This document shows, one piece after another, positions 42,533 to 50,919 of a stretch of 64,000 bases of DNA. The stretch is taken from NCBI RefSeq assembly GCF_036417355.1, contig NZ_CP143889.1, forward strand, positions 2,046,001 to 2,110,000. The letters are read 5' to 3'. The translations under genes were made by a program, and so were the position numbers. A model generated the notes under the pieces. It saw only the letters and a program-made list of their open reading frames with translations. It was not told the origin of the DNA and did no database searches. The stretch comes from Akkermansia sp. RCC_12PD (GTDB lineage Bacteria; Verrucomicrobiota; Verrucomicrobiia; Verrucomicrobiales; Akkermansiaceae). The first letter of the stretch is position 1, and each line of letters begins with the position of its first letter.

Positions 42533-45064
42533 CTATTTGACTTTTCCTCCTTCGTAGACGAGTACCTCGAAGGGTTTCAGCGTGAATGTGAGTTCCTTGT
42601 CAATGTCAACGGTTTTTCCGGTGAAGCCGTCTAGGGGGCGCTGATCGTCAAAGGAGTCCTTGAAGGTGATCGCGCCCTTGACGTTTGCGGGAATGTCCAG
42701 GATGCAGCGCAGGGTGGCGGTCAGGCTCTTTTCCCGGTCAGAGGAATTGCGGAGGGCCAGCGTAGCCTTGTCCCTGTTCCAAGCGGCCCAGCCGTAGACG
42801 GAGCCTTCCTTGCTTTCCTTGTCCCATGGGTTGCCGCCCACCCAGTGCACGTCGTCCAGCACGTCCGCATTGCGGCGTATCCACTGGATGCCTTTGGCAA
42901 GTTCGTCCCAGAGCACGCCGTCATTGGCGTTCATCAGGTCGCGGTCCAGATAAAGTTCCTGAAGAGAGGTCCCGCAGGCCACGGCGCAACGGAGTTCCTT
43001 TTTTACGTTTTCCGGTTCCTTCGGCATGCAGTTGGGCGGACCGTGCCTGGTGACTATCAGGCCGTGCGTCATTATGGAGTTGATGGGCATCAGGGGAGAA
43101 CCCTGGACAAATACTTCATGCACCAGGCGGTCGCGGTAGGTGATCCACTTGTCGCGGTTGTCGCCCACGCCGATGGTGCCGAAGTCGTTTTCCTGCCTCC
43201 AGACGGAATCCGCATAACGGAACCAGAAGGGGGAGGCCCAGGTGCCTACGGTGCAGTTGATATACAAGTTGCCCTTCTTTTTGCGAAGCGCCTCCACCAC
43301 GTGGATGATACCTTCCGCATCTTCCTCGCTTCCGGGGCCTTTGGCATGGAAATGGGTGCTGATGCCGTCGAATTTGAAGTATTTCATGTTGTAGTCCTTC
43401 ACCATCTGGGAGCAGCGGCCCACGAAGGCATCGAAGTATTCCTTGTTGGAAAGCTGGAAGTTGCCGATCTTGTTGTCCGGATGCTTGACGTTCCAGTGGG
43501 CGAGGCGCTTGCCTTTGGAGGTTCCATAGCCGCCCACCGGACCCAGCCATGCTCCGATGCCTGCCTTCTGCCTGGCGGTGGCGGCATCAATGCGCTTGAA
43601 GCCCTGCGGGAGCATTTTGTGGAAGTCCCACAGACTGTTGAATTCGTCCCACCCGTCATCCCATACGAAGGCGTCAATGGACGTGCCGCGTTTCTGGAAA
43701 AACTGCTCCTGCCAGTCTTTCAGCACGGCCAGGCATTGCTCTTCCGTCATGCGCCTGGCGGGGTCGGAATCGTTGTTGCGGTTGATGTTCAGTTCATACC
43801 AGGAGTTGTAATGGATGAAGGGGCGGTAAGGCATGGCGCGCTCCCGTTCCATGTACGCGAGGAAGGACCTGCGCTGCTGGCCGGGGGCGAAGAGGCCGAT
43901 AACGGAGGATACGTTCCAGGTTTCCCTGGGCTGGAGGGTTGTCTTGCGGCTCCAGACGCCCTGCGCCATTCGGGAGTCCGCCGACAGGGCGTCTTCCTTC
44001 TCCGCGGTGGTTACGGGCAGGGAGAAAGTGATTTCCCCCTTGCTGGCGATCGGCTCCGTCTTTGTTTCCGCCCAGTAGCGCAACATGTAGCCGCCCCTGG
44101 CGGGAACCTTGACCTTGTAGGTATTGTTGGTGCTGGAGTCTCCCGTAGCGCCGGAATGGAAATCGGAATCAAGGACGGCTCCCTGCGCGGACAGGAGCTG
44201 CACCCCGGCGAGGTTCAGCTTGTTGTTTCCCCCGTCGCCCCCTGTGTACCGGAACGTAATCGTGAGATTGCCCTTGCCGCCGATGGAGACGGGGCCTTCC
44301 GCGGAGGCAAGATTGTCCCCGTACTGTTTTTTTAGTTCCCGTGGGATGTTGAAATTGCCCGTCCAGGAGTTTTTCACCCATTTGTCCGCTTTCCAGTCCG
44401 TGCCGCCGTCCCCGGCATTTCCCGCGTTTCCGGCAGTATTGATGCCCATGGGTGTTTCCAGCGCGGCGAATGCCAGGTCATTGACGACGAGCGCTCCCCT
44501 GGCATTGCCGGAAATGCGTGGTTCCCCGGCCTTCCCGCCGATGAGGTCATACTGCATGGCCACGATGTTTTTCATCTGAACGGGCTGGGTGCTCACCAGC
44601 CGCAGTTCCTGGCGCAGGTAGTGGGAATTGTCCCGCAGTACGGCGCACCAGGAAATGCGCAGCGTACCGTTCAGCGCCTGAAAGGTGGCCGTCAGGGCTT
44701 TGCCCGGGTAGCGTTCCGCGAGTCTGAACGCCTTGGGATCGGCCGGCAGGTTGGCGATTTTGACGTTGGCCGCCTTCAATTCGGAAGATTTGATGCTCCG
44801 TCCGTCTGCCAGGTTGACGATGAACAGTTCTCCTCCCGCCTTGGCGACGGGGCCCAGTTTGGACGTGAGACCGCCAAAGGAAATGCTGCCGTTTTTATCC
44901 AGGAATTTGGCTGTCAGGATACTGTTGGAAAGAGTATAGGCGGAGCCGGACTGTACTGCTCCGGCGGCTCCGGGAGGCGGTCCCGGGAAGACGACAGCCG
45001 CCGTGGCTGCGGACAACATGGCCGGTACGGCGGCCAGTATAAGAATTCTGTTGAGGAATTTCAT
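42533..45064 (-). CDS. Secreted GH36-like glycoside hydrolase (alpha-galactosidase superfamily)
   Basis: 843 residues with a cleavable signal (LNRILILAAVPAMLSAATAA). An N-terminal beta domain is interrupted at ~residues 210-340 by a Gly-rich beta-sandwich-like insert (GKGNLTITFRYTGGDGGNNK) resembling a carbohydrate-binding module. Then comes the catalytic barrel: DAFVWDDGWDEFN, WLGPVGGYGTSKG, KYFKFDGISTHF (likely nucleophile Asp in KxD) and NCTVGTWASPFWFRYADSVW, and a C-terminal beta domain. The catalytic block matches the cytoplasmic paralogue at 13684-15657 but that protein lacks both signal and insert. Periplasmic or surface action on host glycans is plausible; the sugar is not determined. 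Confidence 0.78.
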   Translation of the reverse strand: MKFLNRILILAAVPAMLSAATAAVVFPGPPPGAAGAVQSGSAYTLSNSILTAKFLDKNGSISFGGLTSKLGPVAKAGGELFIVNLADGRSIKSSELKAANVKIANLPADPKAFRLAERYPGKALTATFQALNGTLRISWCAVLRDNSHYLRQELRLVSTQPVQMKNIVAMQYDLIGGKAGEPRISGNARGALVVNDLAFAALETPMGINTAGNAGNAGDGGTDWKADKWVKNSWTGNFNIPRELKKQYGDNLASAEGPVSIGGKGNLTITFRYTGGDGGNNKLNLAGVQLLSAQGAVLDSDFHSGATGDSSTNNTYKVKVPARGGYMLRYWAETKTEPIASKGEITFSLPVTTAEKEDALSADSRMAQGVWSRKTTLQPRETWNVSSVIGLFAPGQQRRSFLAYMERERAMPYRPFIHYNSWYELNINRNNDSDPARRMTEEQCLAVLKDWQEQFFQKRGTSIDAFVWDDGWDEFNSLWDFHKMLPQGFKRIDAATARQKAGIGAWLGPVGGYGTSKGKRLAHWNVKHPDNKIGNFQLSNKEYFDAFVGRCSQMVKDYNMKYFKFDGISTHFHAKGPGSEEDAEGIIHVVEALRKKKGNLYINCTVGTWASPFWFRYADSVWRQENDFGTIGVGDNRDKWITYRDRLVHEVFVQGSPLMPINSIMTHGLIVTRHGPPNCMPKEPENVKKELRCAVACGTSLQELYLDRDLMNANDGVLWDELAKGIQWIRRNADVLDDVHWVGGNPWDKESKEGSVYGWAAWNRDKATLALRNSSDREKSLTATLRCILDIPANVKGAITFKDSFDDQRPLDGFTGKTVDIDKELTFTLKPFEVLVYEGGKVK

Positions 45065-45121
45065 GGAGCAGAATGAATAGAATTGCAGAAAATCATAAAG
45101 TTTGACGCTGTTTCTTCAAGG

Positions 45122-45162
45122 AAAAACGCTCCGGATAGCTGGCCGGCTTCCGGAGCGTTTTT
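45122..45162. terminator. Bidirectional terminator-like hairpin between divergent genes
   Basis: AAAAACGCTCCGG (45122-45134) and CCGGAGCGTTTTT (45150-45162) form a perfect 13-bp stem with T runs on both strands. It sits between two divergently transcribed genes (starts 45064 and 45257), an unusual place for a terminator. It could stop read-through from lost genes or act as a leader attenuator. Confidence 0.75.
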
Positions 45163-45256
45163 CAATGCTTTCCGGATACGGGGAAAAACGGGCCTTTTTG
45201 CCGTGGCATGACACGAAAGCATTGATTTTTTGTCCTGCGCCCTGGGTCTAATCGGC

Positions 45257-46987
45257 ATGTACAGGGTAGCTGATCAGATCGTTGAAATTTTGGAAAGGGC
45301 AGGCGTCAAGCGGATTTACGGCATTGTAGGGGACAGCCTGAACCCTATCACGGATGCGCTGCGGAAGAAAAAGACCATTGAATGGATCCATGTGCGGCAT
45401 GAAGAGGCCGCCGCCTTTGCCGCGAGCGCGGAAGCCCAGTTGAGCGGGAACCTGGCCGTCTGCTGCGGCAGCAGCGGCCCCGGCAACCTCCATTTGATCA
45501 ACGGCCTGTTTGACGCCCACAGGAGCCACGCTCCCGTGCTGGCCATCGCCTCCCACATTCCGCAGAGCCAGATAGGCCTGGAATATTTCCAGGCCACGCA
45601 TCCGGAACAGCTTTTCAGGGAATGCAGTTCTTATGCGGAACTGATTTCCGAAGGGTCCCAGGCTCCCCGCATCCTGATGTCCGCCATCCAGCATGCGTGG
45701 GCCAGGCGCGACGTGGGCGTTGTCGTCCTGCCCGGAGACATCGCGGACGCCCCTGCGGAAATGGAGGACCTGGTGCATCTCCCCTCTTATACCTGTGAGC
45801 ACGTCGTTCCGGAACACGAGTCTCTTTCCCTTCTGGCGCGGATGTTTGACGAGCACCACCGCATCACCTTTTTCTGCGGCGCCGGATGCGCCGGGGCGCA
45901 GGACAAGGTTGTCCGGCTTGCCCACCGCTTGAAGGCCCCGATCGCCTACACGTGGCGCGGGAAGGATTATTTTGAGCATGACAATCCCCTGGGCATCGGG
46001 ATGACGGGGCTCCTCGGCTGGGGAGACGCCTACAAGGCCATGCACGAAAGCGACATGATCGTGCTGTGGGGGACGGATTTTCCCTATTTCAATTTTATTC
46101 CCACCAAGCCGAAGATCGTGCAGATCGACAGGCGCGGGGAAGTGCTGGGACGCCGCTCCCGCCTGGACCTGGGCATTTGCGGGGACGTATCCGTTACGGC
46201 GGAAGCGTTGCTGAACATGGTTCAGGAGAAAACGGATTCCGAGCATCTGGAGGCCTCCCTGAAGCGCCACGCCAAGGACGTAAAGGACATGAACGCGTAC
46301 ATGGAAGGCAACGACAAGGAGTCTCCCATCCGTCCGGAGCAGCTCACCACCGCCCTGAACAAGTATGCCGCTTCCGACGCCGTGTTTACGGTGGATACGG
46401 GCACCCCGTGCATCTGGAGCGCCCGCTTCCTTTGCGCGACGATGGGCCGGAGCATGATTGCCTCCTTCAACCACGGTTCCATGGCCAACGCCATGCCGAT
46501 GGCCATGGGCGCGCAGAAGGAATATCCGGACCGCCAGGTGATTGCCCTCTGCGGGGACGGCGGCCTGTCCATGCTGCTGGGGGATCTCATCACGATCGCA
46601 CAGTACAAGCTGCCGGTCAAAATCGTGGTGTATAACAATGGCTGCCTGGATTTCATCCAGCTGGAAATGCAGGCCGCGGGCCTGATTCCGTGGCAGATCG
46701 ACCTGGACAACCCGTCTTTTTCCGCCGTGGCGGACGCCGTGGGCATCAAGGGGTTCCTGTTGGACAAGTCCAGCCAGGTGGACCAGATGGTGCAGACGTT
46801 CCTGAATTATCCGGGGCCGGCCCTGCTGGACGCCCATGTGGACCGGGATGCCCTGGCCCTGCCGCCCTATATCAGCGTGGGACAGGCCGCGGATTTCTCT
46901 CTTTCCATGATGAAGCAGACCTTCACCGGAGAGATCAAGCAGGTCTGGAATACGCTGGCGGGCAACAGGAAGCTGTTCAAGCCGTGA
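45257..46987 (+). CDS. poxB: Pyruvate dehydrogenase (quinone) / pyruvate oxidase
   Basis: 576 residues from MYRVADQIVEILERAGVKRI; E. coli PoxB has 572. TPP-dependent fold: N-terminal GIVGDSLNPITDAL with the HEEAAAFAASAEA glutamate, QIGLEYFQATHPEQLFRECS characteristic of PoxB, the FAD-binding middle domain, and the TPP/Mg motif GDGGLSMLLGDLITIAQYKL ... NNGCLDF. PoxB decarboxylates pyruvate to acetate + CO2 and passes electrons to membrane quinone. Acetolactate synthase is excluded by the specific PoxB blocks. An upstream in-frame start (45230) lacks support. Confidence 0.92.
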   Translation: MYRVADQIVEILERAGVKRIYGIVGDSLNPITDALRKKKTIEWIHVRHEEAAAFAASAEAQLSGNLAVCCGSSGPGNLHLINGLFDAHRSHAPVLAIASHIPQSQIGLEYFQATHPEQLFRECSSYAELISEGSQAPRILMSAIQHAWARRDVGVVVLPGDIADAPAEMEDLVHLPSYTCEHVVPEHESLSLLARMFDEHHRITFFCGAGCAGAQDKVVRLAHRLKAPIAYTWRGKDYFEHDNPLGIGMTGLLGWGDAYKAMHESDMIVLWGTDFPYFNFIPTKPKIVQIDRRGEVLGRRSRLDLGICGDVSVTAEALLNMVQEKTDSEHLEASLKRHAKDVKDMNAYMEGNDKESPIRPEQLTTALNKYAASDAVFTVDTGTPCIWSARFLCATMGRSMIASFNHGSMANAMPMAMGAQKEYPDRQVIALCGDGGLSMLLGDLITIAQYKLPVKIVVYNNGCLDFIQLEMQAAGLIPWQIDLDNPSFSAVADAVGIKGFLLDKSSQVDQMVQTFLNYPGPALLDAHVDRDALALPPYISVGQAADFSLSMMKQTFTGEIKQVWNTLAGNRKLFKP

Positions 46988-47016
46988 TGTGCTGCGGACA
47001 ATGGGCAGATGCCGGA

Positions 47017-47051
47017 GATTAAAGATGAAGTTGTCTTTTCTGTCTTTAATC
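47017..47051. terminator. Weak terminator-like hairpin between convergent genes
   Basis: GATTAAAGA (47017-47025) pairs with TCTTTAATC (47043-47051) around a 17-nt T-rich loop. It lies between the stops of poxB (46987) and gatB (47064) and could serve either. Confidence 0.5.
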
Positions 47052-47063
47052 CTTTGTCGTGGG

Positions 47064-48530
47064 TCACTCCATTGAAAGGGCTTTTTTCAGCGCTTCCGTC
47101 ACCATTTTCGGGTTGGCCTTACCTCTGGCGGCTTTCATGACCTGGCCGGTGAGCCAGTTGAGGAGCTTGTCGTTGCCGCCCAGGATTTCCTGAACCTTGT
47201 CCGGGTTGGCGGCGATGACTTCCGCCACAATGCCGTCCAGGAAGGAGGAGTCCGCCTTTTCAAAGCCGAGCAGTTTGGCGGCTTCCGCCGCGGAGAGGTC
47301 CGGCACCTCCCACATTTTGTTGAAGACTTCCCGGGCCTGGTTGTTGGAGACCGTGCCGTCGTCAATGATGGCGATCAGCCCGCGGATGGCTTCCGGCTTT
47401 ACCGGACATTCGGACGGGCGCATGCCTTTTTCGTTTAGGACGGAGGAAATGTTGTTGATTACCCAGTTGGCCACTTTCTTGCCGCTGGCGGCTCCCTGTG
47501 CGGCTTCTTCAAAGAAGCGGGCCAGCTCCAGGTCTCCTACCAGCACGTTGGCGTCGTATTCGCTCAGGCCGTATTCTTCCATGAAGCGTTTCTGCCGCTC
47601 CTGCGGGAGTTCCGGAATCATGCCGCGCACCTTGTCCAGAAGCGGGGCCGTGCGCACGGGCACCAGGTCAGGGCAGGGGAAGTAGCGGTAGTCGTGCGCG
47701 TCTTCCTTCGTGCGCATCACGGAGCTTTCCCCCCGTTCGTCGTCCCAGCGGCGCGTGGACTGCACCTGGGGAATGCCCATGTCCAGTTCTTCCGCCTGGC
47801 GCCGGATTTCGTAATGCAGGGCGCGGCGCACCGCGGACATGGAGTTGAGGTTTTTCATTTCCACCTTGGCGCCCAGCTCTTTCTGGCCTTTTGGCCGCAG
47901 GGAGATGTTCACGTCGCAACGCATCTGGCCCTTTTCCATGTCGGCGTCGGAAATGTCGCCGTAGTTCAGGATTTGCTGAAGGGATTTGAGGTAGGCGTAG
48001 GCTTCTTCCGGAGTGTCGATGTCCGGGTCGGAGACGATTTCCATCAGCGCGGATCCGGCGCGGTTGTAGTCGATCAGGGAATAGGTGGCGTGGTGGGTGA
48101 TTTTGGCGGCGTCTTCCTCCAGATGGATGCGTGTGAGCTTGACCGTACGGAACGGGGGCACTCCGGCCTTGATCACGTCGTTGGGGTAGGACCACGGGTA
48201 CAGAGGCACTTCGCCGCCCAGGCACAGGGGCAGGTCAAGCTGGGAGGTCTGGTAGTTCTTCGCCATGTCCGGGTAGAAATAGTTTTTGCGGTCCCACTGG
48301 GATATTTCCGGGCTGGAACAGCCCAGCATCAGCCCGGTCAGCAGGGTGCGTTCAATTGCGAATTCGTTCAGGACGGGCAGGGCGCCGGGCAATCCCAGGC
48401 AGGTGGGGCAGACGCGCGTATTGGGTTCAAAGCCAAAGCCGGTCTCGCAGGAGCAGAACATTTTGCTCTTTGTCTTGATCTGGCAGTGGACTTCCAGGCC
48501 AATGGTCACGATGTAATCTGAAATTGCCAT
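47064..48530 (-). CDS. gatB: Aspartyl/glutamyl-tRNA amidotransferase subunit B
   Basis: 488 residues, usual length. N-terminal IGLEVHCQIKTKSKMFCSC, zinc-site cysteines (CSCETGFG ... NTRVCPTCLGLPGALP), RVHLEED-like RIHLEEDAAK, DYNRAGSALMEIVSDPD, RCDVNISLRPKG and the C-terminal YqeY-like helical domain (VINNISSVLNEKG ... LTGQVMKAARGKANP). GatB binds misacylated Glu-tRNA(Gln)/Asp-tRNA(Asn) and channels ammonia from GatA. gatA and gatC are not in the window. Confidence 0.96.
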   Translation of the reverse strand: MAISDYIVTIGLEVHCQIKTKSKMFCSCETGFGFEPNTRVCPTCLGLPGALPVLNEFAIERTLLTGLMLGCSSPEISQWDRKNYFYPDMAKNYQTSQLDLPLCLGGEVPLYPWSYPNDVIKAGVPPFRTVKLTRIHLEEDAAKITHHATYSLIDYNRAGSALMEIVSDPDIDTPEEAYAYLKSLQQILNYGDISDADMEKGQMRCDVNISLRPKGQKELGAKVEMKNLNSMSAVRRALHYEIRRQAEELDMGIPQVQSTRRWDDERGESSVMRTKEDAHDYRYFPCPDLVPVRTAPLLDKVRGMIPELPQERQKRFMEEYGLSEYDANVLVGDLELARFFEEAAQGAASGKKVANWVINNISSVLNEKGMRPSECPVKPEAIRGLIAIIDDGTVSNNQAREVFNKMWEVPDLSAAEAAKLLGFEKADSSFLDGIVAEVIAANPDKVQEILGGNDKLLNWLTGQVMKAARGKANPKMVTEALKKALSME

Positions 48531-48617
48531 AAAATTCGGAACGCTTGAATACCGCGGAAACTGTACGGGAGCCTCTTTCCCCTGTCCAGTAAAAAGGCCT
48601 GCGGCGGCAGGGTGGAG

Positions 48618-48977
48618 AGTTCTTCTTGATTGGGGGCGATTTTTTGTTGGACGTGAAGAGGCTTTTGAGTGCTTCTCCGTCCCGGTAGATACCGGCGTGC
48701 ATTTCTTCCGTCACGAAGAACGTGTCCTTGAGCGAGTCCAGCCAGTAAAGGGTTTCTGAACATTCCTTCAGAGCAATATGGATTTTGAAAATGAAATCCA
48801 TATTGCTGATGGCGCATTCAGCTTCCATCAGATTGGCCCAATGCCGGTGCCGTTCTTCAACAGTTGTTTGGAAAGTACGAATTCCTTCCTGTCATTGCAC
48901 AAAAACTGCTACAGAGAGACAATGCACCCCGCAAATTTCCGGCTTTTTATTCTGGAGATTCCTTCCGTGTCACTCAC
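48618..48977 (-). pseudogene. Four-helix-bundle (S23/IVP/Avd-like) protein, inactivated
   Basis: From a GTG at 48977 the minus strand reads RIKSRKFAGCIVSL, an in-frame TAG at 48909-48911 where the family has Tyr, QFLCNDRKEFVLSKQLLKNG and TGIG. A one-base deletion in a G run near 48838 then shifts the frame, and it continues as ANLMEAECAISNMDFIFKIH and IALKECSETLYWLDSLKD to ~48618. Joined, this is the 23S rRNA-intervening-sequence four-helix-bundle family (pattern EFVLSKQLLRSGTSIGANxxEA ... IALKEaxETxYWLxLL). Two independent lesions make it a true pseudogene. It lies between gatB and the uracil-DNA glycosylase gene. Confidence 0.82.
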
Positions 48978-48988
48978 CTCCCCACTCT

Positions 48989-49720
48989 TCACAAAATGCC
49001 CAGTTCCTTGAGCTGCTGGATGGGGCGTTCCGGCCATAGCTTGTTGGCGATGGGGCTGGCGGGGCTCGGATGGAGCAGGGTGCCGATGGTGAACGATTTG
49101 TCCGGCAGGAGCGCGGCGGCAGCCCGGAGTTTTTGCGTGGCGTACGCCCCCACGCCCACGAGGGTATGCGGATTCAGGATGGTGATGAGGGCTACCAGAT
49201 GCCGCATGCACACGGCGTCCACGGCGGCGCGTTGTTCCGCGGGCAGCTTGTCCGGAGTGATGTTGGCGCCTGTGGCGCTCATCCAGACCAGGGGGCAGTA
49301 GTTGGCCACGTAGTTGTGGCGGAAGAAGTTTTCCGCCGTGCCGAAGGTTTCCGCAAACAGCCCCCACAAGCGGCGGCCGCTCACTTCCGAACGCGGGCAG
49401 TCAAACCCCTCCACGGGGCGTTTGGGGTGGGTGTGTTCCGGTCTGTCCACTTCTTCGCGGATGTGCATCCAGTTGACGACGGCGTCCACTTCTCCGAAGG
49501 GTACGCCCGTCTGGGCCATGCCGAAGGGGCCGGGATTCATGCCCAGGAAAAGGTGCCTTTTTTCACCGTTTCCGTATTTCAGGACGTATTGTTCGTGCGG
49601 TACCCATGCGTAGGAAAGCGGGTTGTAGGTGAAGTGTACGGGATCTCCGAACAGGAGCCGGGCTGTTCCGTCCCGGAGGTCGGCCGTGGCGTTCAGAATG
49701 GCGGATGCGGTGGCGTTCAT
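48989..49720 (-). CDS. SMUG1-type uracil-DNA glycosylase
   Basis: 243 residues. SMUG1 active-site motif 1 LGMNPGPFGMAQTGVPFGEV (~residues 59-78), FFRHNYVANYCPLVWMS in the middle, and motif 2 LLHPSPASPIANK near the C-terminus. SMUG1 removes uracil and 5-hydroxymethyluracil from DNA in base excision repair. The asparagine in GMNPG and the histidine in HPSPASP are the expected catalytic residues. SMUG1 is mainly known from animals but occurs in some bacteria. Monocistronic, minus strand, divergent from pfkA. Confidence 0.9.
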   Translation of the reverse strand: MNATASAILNATADLRDGTARLLFGDPVHFTYNPLSYAWVPHEQYVLKYGNGEKRHLFLGMNPGPFGMAQTGVPFGEVDAVVNWMHIREEVDRPEHTHPKRPVEGFDCPRSEVSGRRLWGLFAETFGTAENFFRHNYVANYCPLVWMSATGANITPDKLPAEQRAAVDAVCMRHLVALITILNPHTLVGVGAYATQKLRAAAALLPDKSFTIGTLLHPSPASPIANKLWPERPIQQLKELGIL

Positions 49721-49830
49721 GCTTTCTTATCATGGAGCCTTTTCGTTTATTGCGCCAGCAAAAACTCCGCGCTTGCATTATTTGTCCGGCACGGTAAGAT
49801 TTCCCCCCGGACAAGTTAACCTTATTACTT

Positions 49831-50793
49831 ATGAGTGGAATAGCCATTATGACATCGGGCGGTGACGCCGCCGGTATGAATCCGGCGATCAAGTCTGCCG
49901 TGGATCATGCCCGCCAGCTTGGAATGAATCCCTTCGTTGTCTATGACGGTCTGGAAGGGCTGATCGATGGAAAAATCAAAGAGGCTACCCGGGAACTGAC
50001 CAGCGACATGATTTACCGGGGCGGAACTCTCCTCCGCTCCTCCCGCTCCAAGCGCTTTTTCGACTACGAATTCCGCAAGCAGGCCTACGAACATCTGAAG
50101 GAACGCAACATCAACAAGCTGATCATTATGGGCGGCGACGGCTCCTTCCGCGCCCTGAACGACTTTTTCAACGATTTTGAAGTGCCCTTCGCCGGCATTC
50201 CGGCCACGATCGACAACGACATTGCCGGTACGGACTACTGCCTGGGTGTGGATACGGCCCAGAACGTCATTCTGGACTGCATCGATTCCGTGCGCGATAC
50301 CGCCCGCTCCCATCACCGTGCGTTCGTGATTGAGACCATGGGCCGCGACTGCGGCTACCTGGCGATGACCACCGCCCTGTGCAGTGCGGCGGATATTTGC
50401 ATCGTTCCCGAAATTCCCTACGATCTGGAGTCCATTTACAAGCGCCTCCAGCCCGCCATCAACGAGGAAGGAAGCTGCATCATCGCCGTGGTGGCGGAAG
50501 GCACCCGCGTGGCCCAGTACCTCACCCGCTGGTTGACGGAACGCGCCGGCATGGATACCCGCCTGACTGTTCTGGGCCATGTACAGCGCGGCGGCTCTCC
50601 CTCCGCCCGCGACCGCCTGATGGGCACCCGCTTTGCCACGCGCGCCGTGGAAGCCCTGCACAAGGGGGACATCAACCAGATCATGGTGTACCACGACGGA
50701 CAGTACGGCTATGCCTCCCTGGACGCCGTGGCCGGCCAGCAGTATTCCGTCAATCCGGACATCATCAACCTTTGCCGCGAATTGAGCTGCTGA
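49831..50793 (+). CDS. pfkA: 6-phosphofructokinase (atypical)
   Basis: 320 residues. PFK fold: N-terminal TSGGDAAGMNPAIKSAVDHA (canonical TSGGDAPGMNAAIR), GGTLLRSSRSKRF, MGGDGSFRALNDF, PATIDNDIAGTDYCLGVDTA (substrate loop, TIDNDI) and LGHVQRGGSPSARDRLMGTR. The Gly after GGD (GGDGS) matches the ATP-using type rather than the Asp of PPi enzymes, while Ala replaces the usual Gly/Lys in PxTIDND, so the phosphoryl donor is not certain. It catalyses fructose-6-phosphate to fructose-1,6-bisphosphate. Monocistronic with its own terminator. Confidence 0.9.
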   Translation: MSGIAIMTSGGDAAGMNPAIKSAVDHARQLGMNPFVVYDGLEGLIDGKIKEATRELTSDMIYRGGTLLRSSRSKRFFDYEFRKQAYEHLKERNINKLIIMGGDGSFRALNDFFNDFEVPFAGIPATIDNDIAGTDYCLGVDTAQNVILDCIDSVRDTARSHHRAFVIETMGRDCGYLAMTTALCSAADICIVPEIPYDLESIYKRLQPAINEEGSCIIAVVAEGTRVAQYLTRWLTERAGMDTRLTVLGHVQRGGSPSARDRLMGTRFATRAVEALHKGDINQIMVYHDGQYGYASLDAVAGQQYSVNPDIINLCRELSC

Positions 50794-50822
50794 TTCGTTC
50801 CGCGGCCGGACGCATCTTTTTT

Positions 50823-50865
50823 CCGCCCATGCGCTTCTTTCTGGAAGCATGGGCGGATTTGTTTT
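50823..50865 (+). terminator. Terminator of pfkA
   Basis: CCGCCCATGC (50823-50832) pairs perfectly with GCATGGGCGG (50847-50856), followed by ATTTGTTTT. It lies 29 bp after the pfkA stop. Confidence 0.85.
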
Positions 50866-50919
50866 GAAAAGCCGCATCCGTCCTAGTATCATAAAAGCGG
50901 AAATTTTCCTGAAAACAGT

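Noticed and set aside
45257-46987. Acetolactate synthase for the TPP enzyme
   Set aside because: The QIGLEYFQATHPEQLFRECS block and length fit PoxB, and no ilvN or ilvC gene is nearby.
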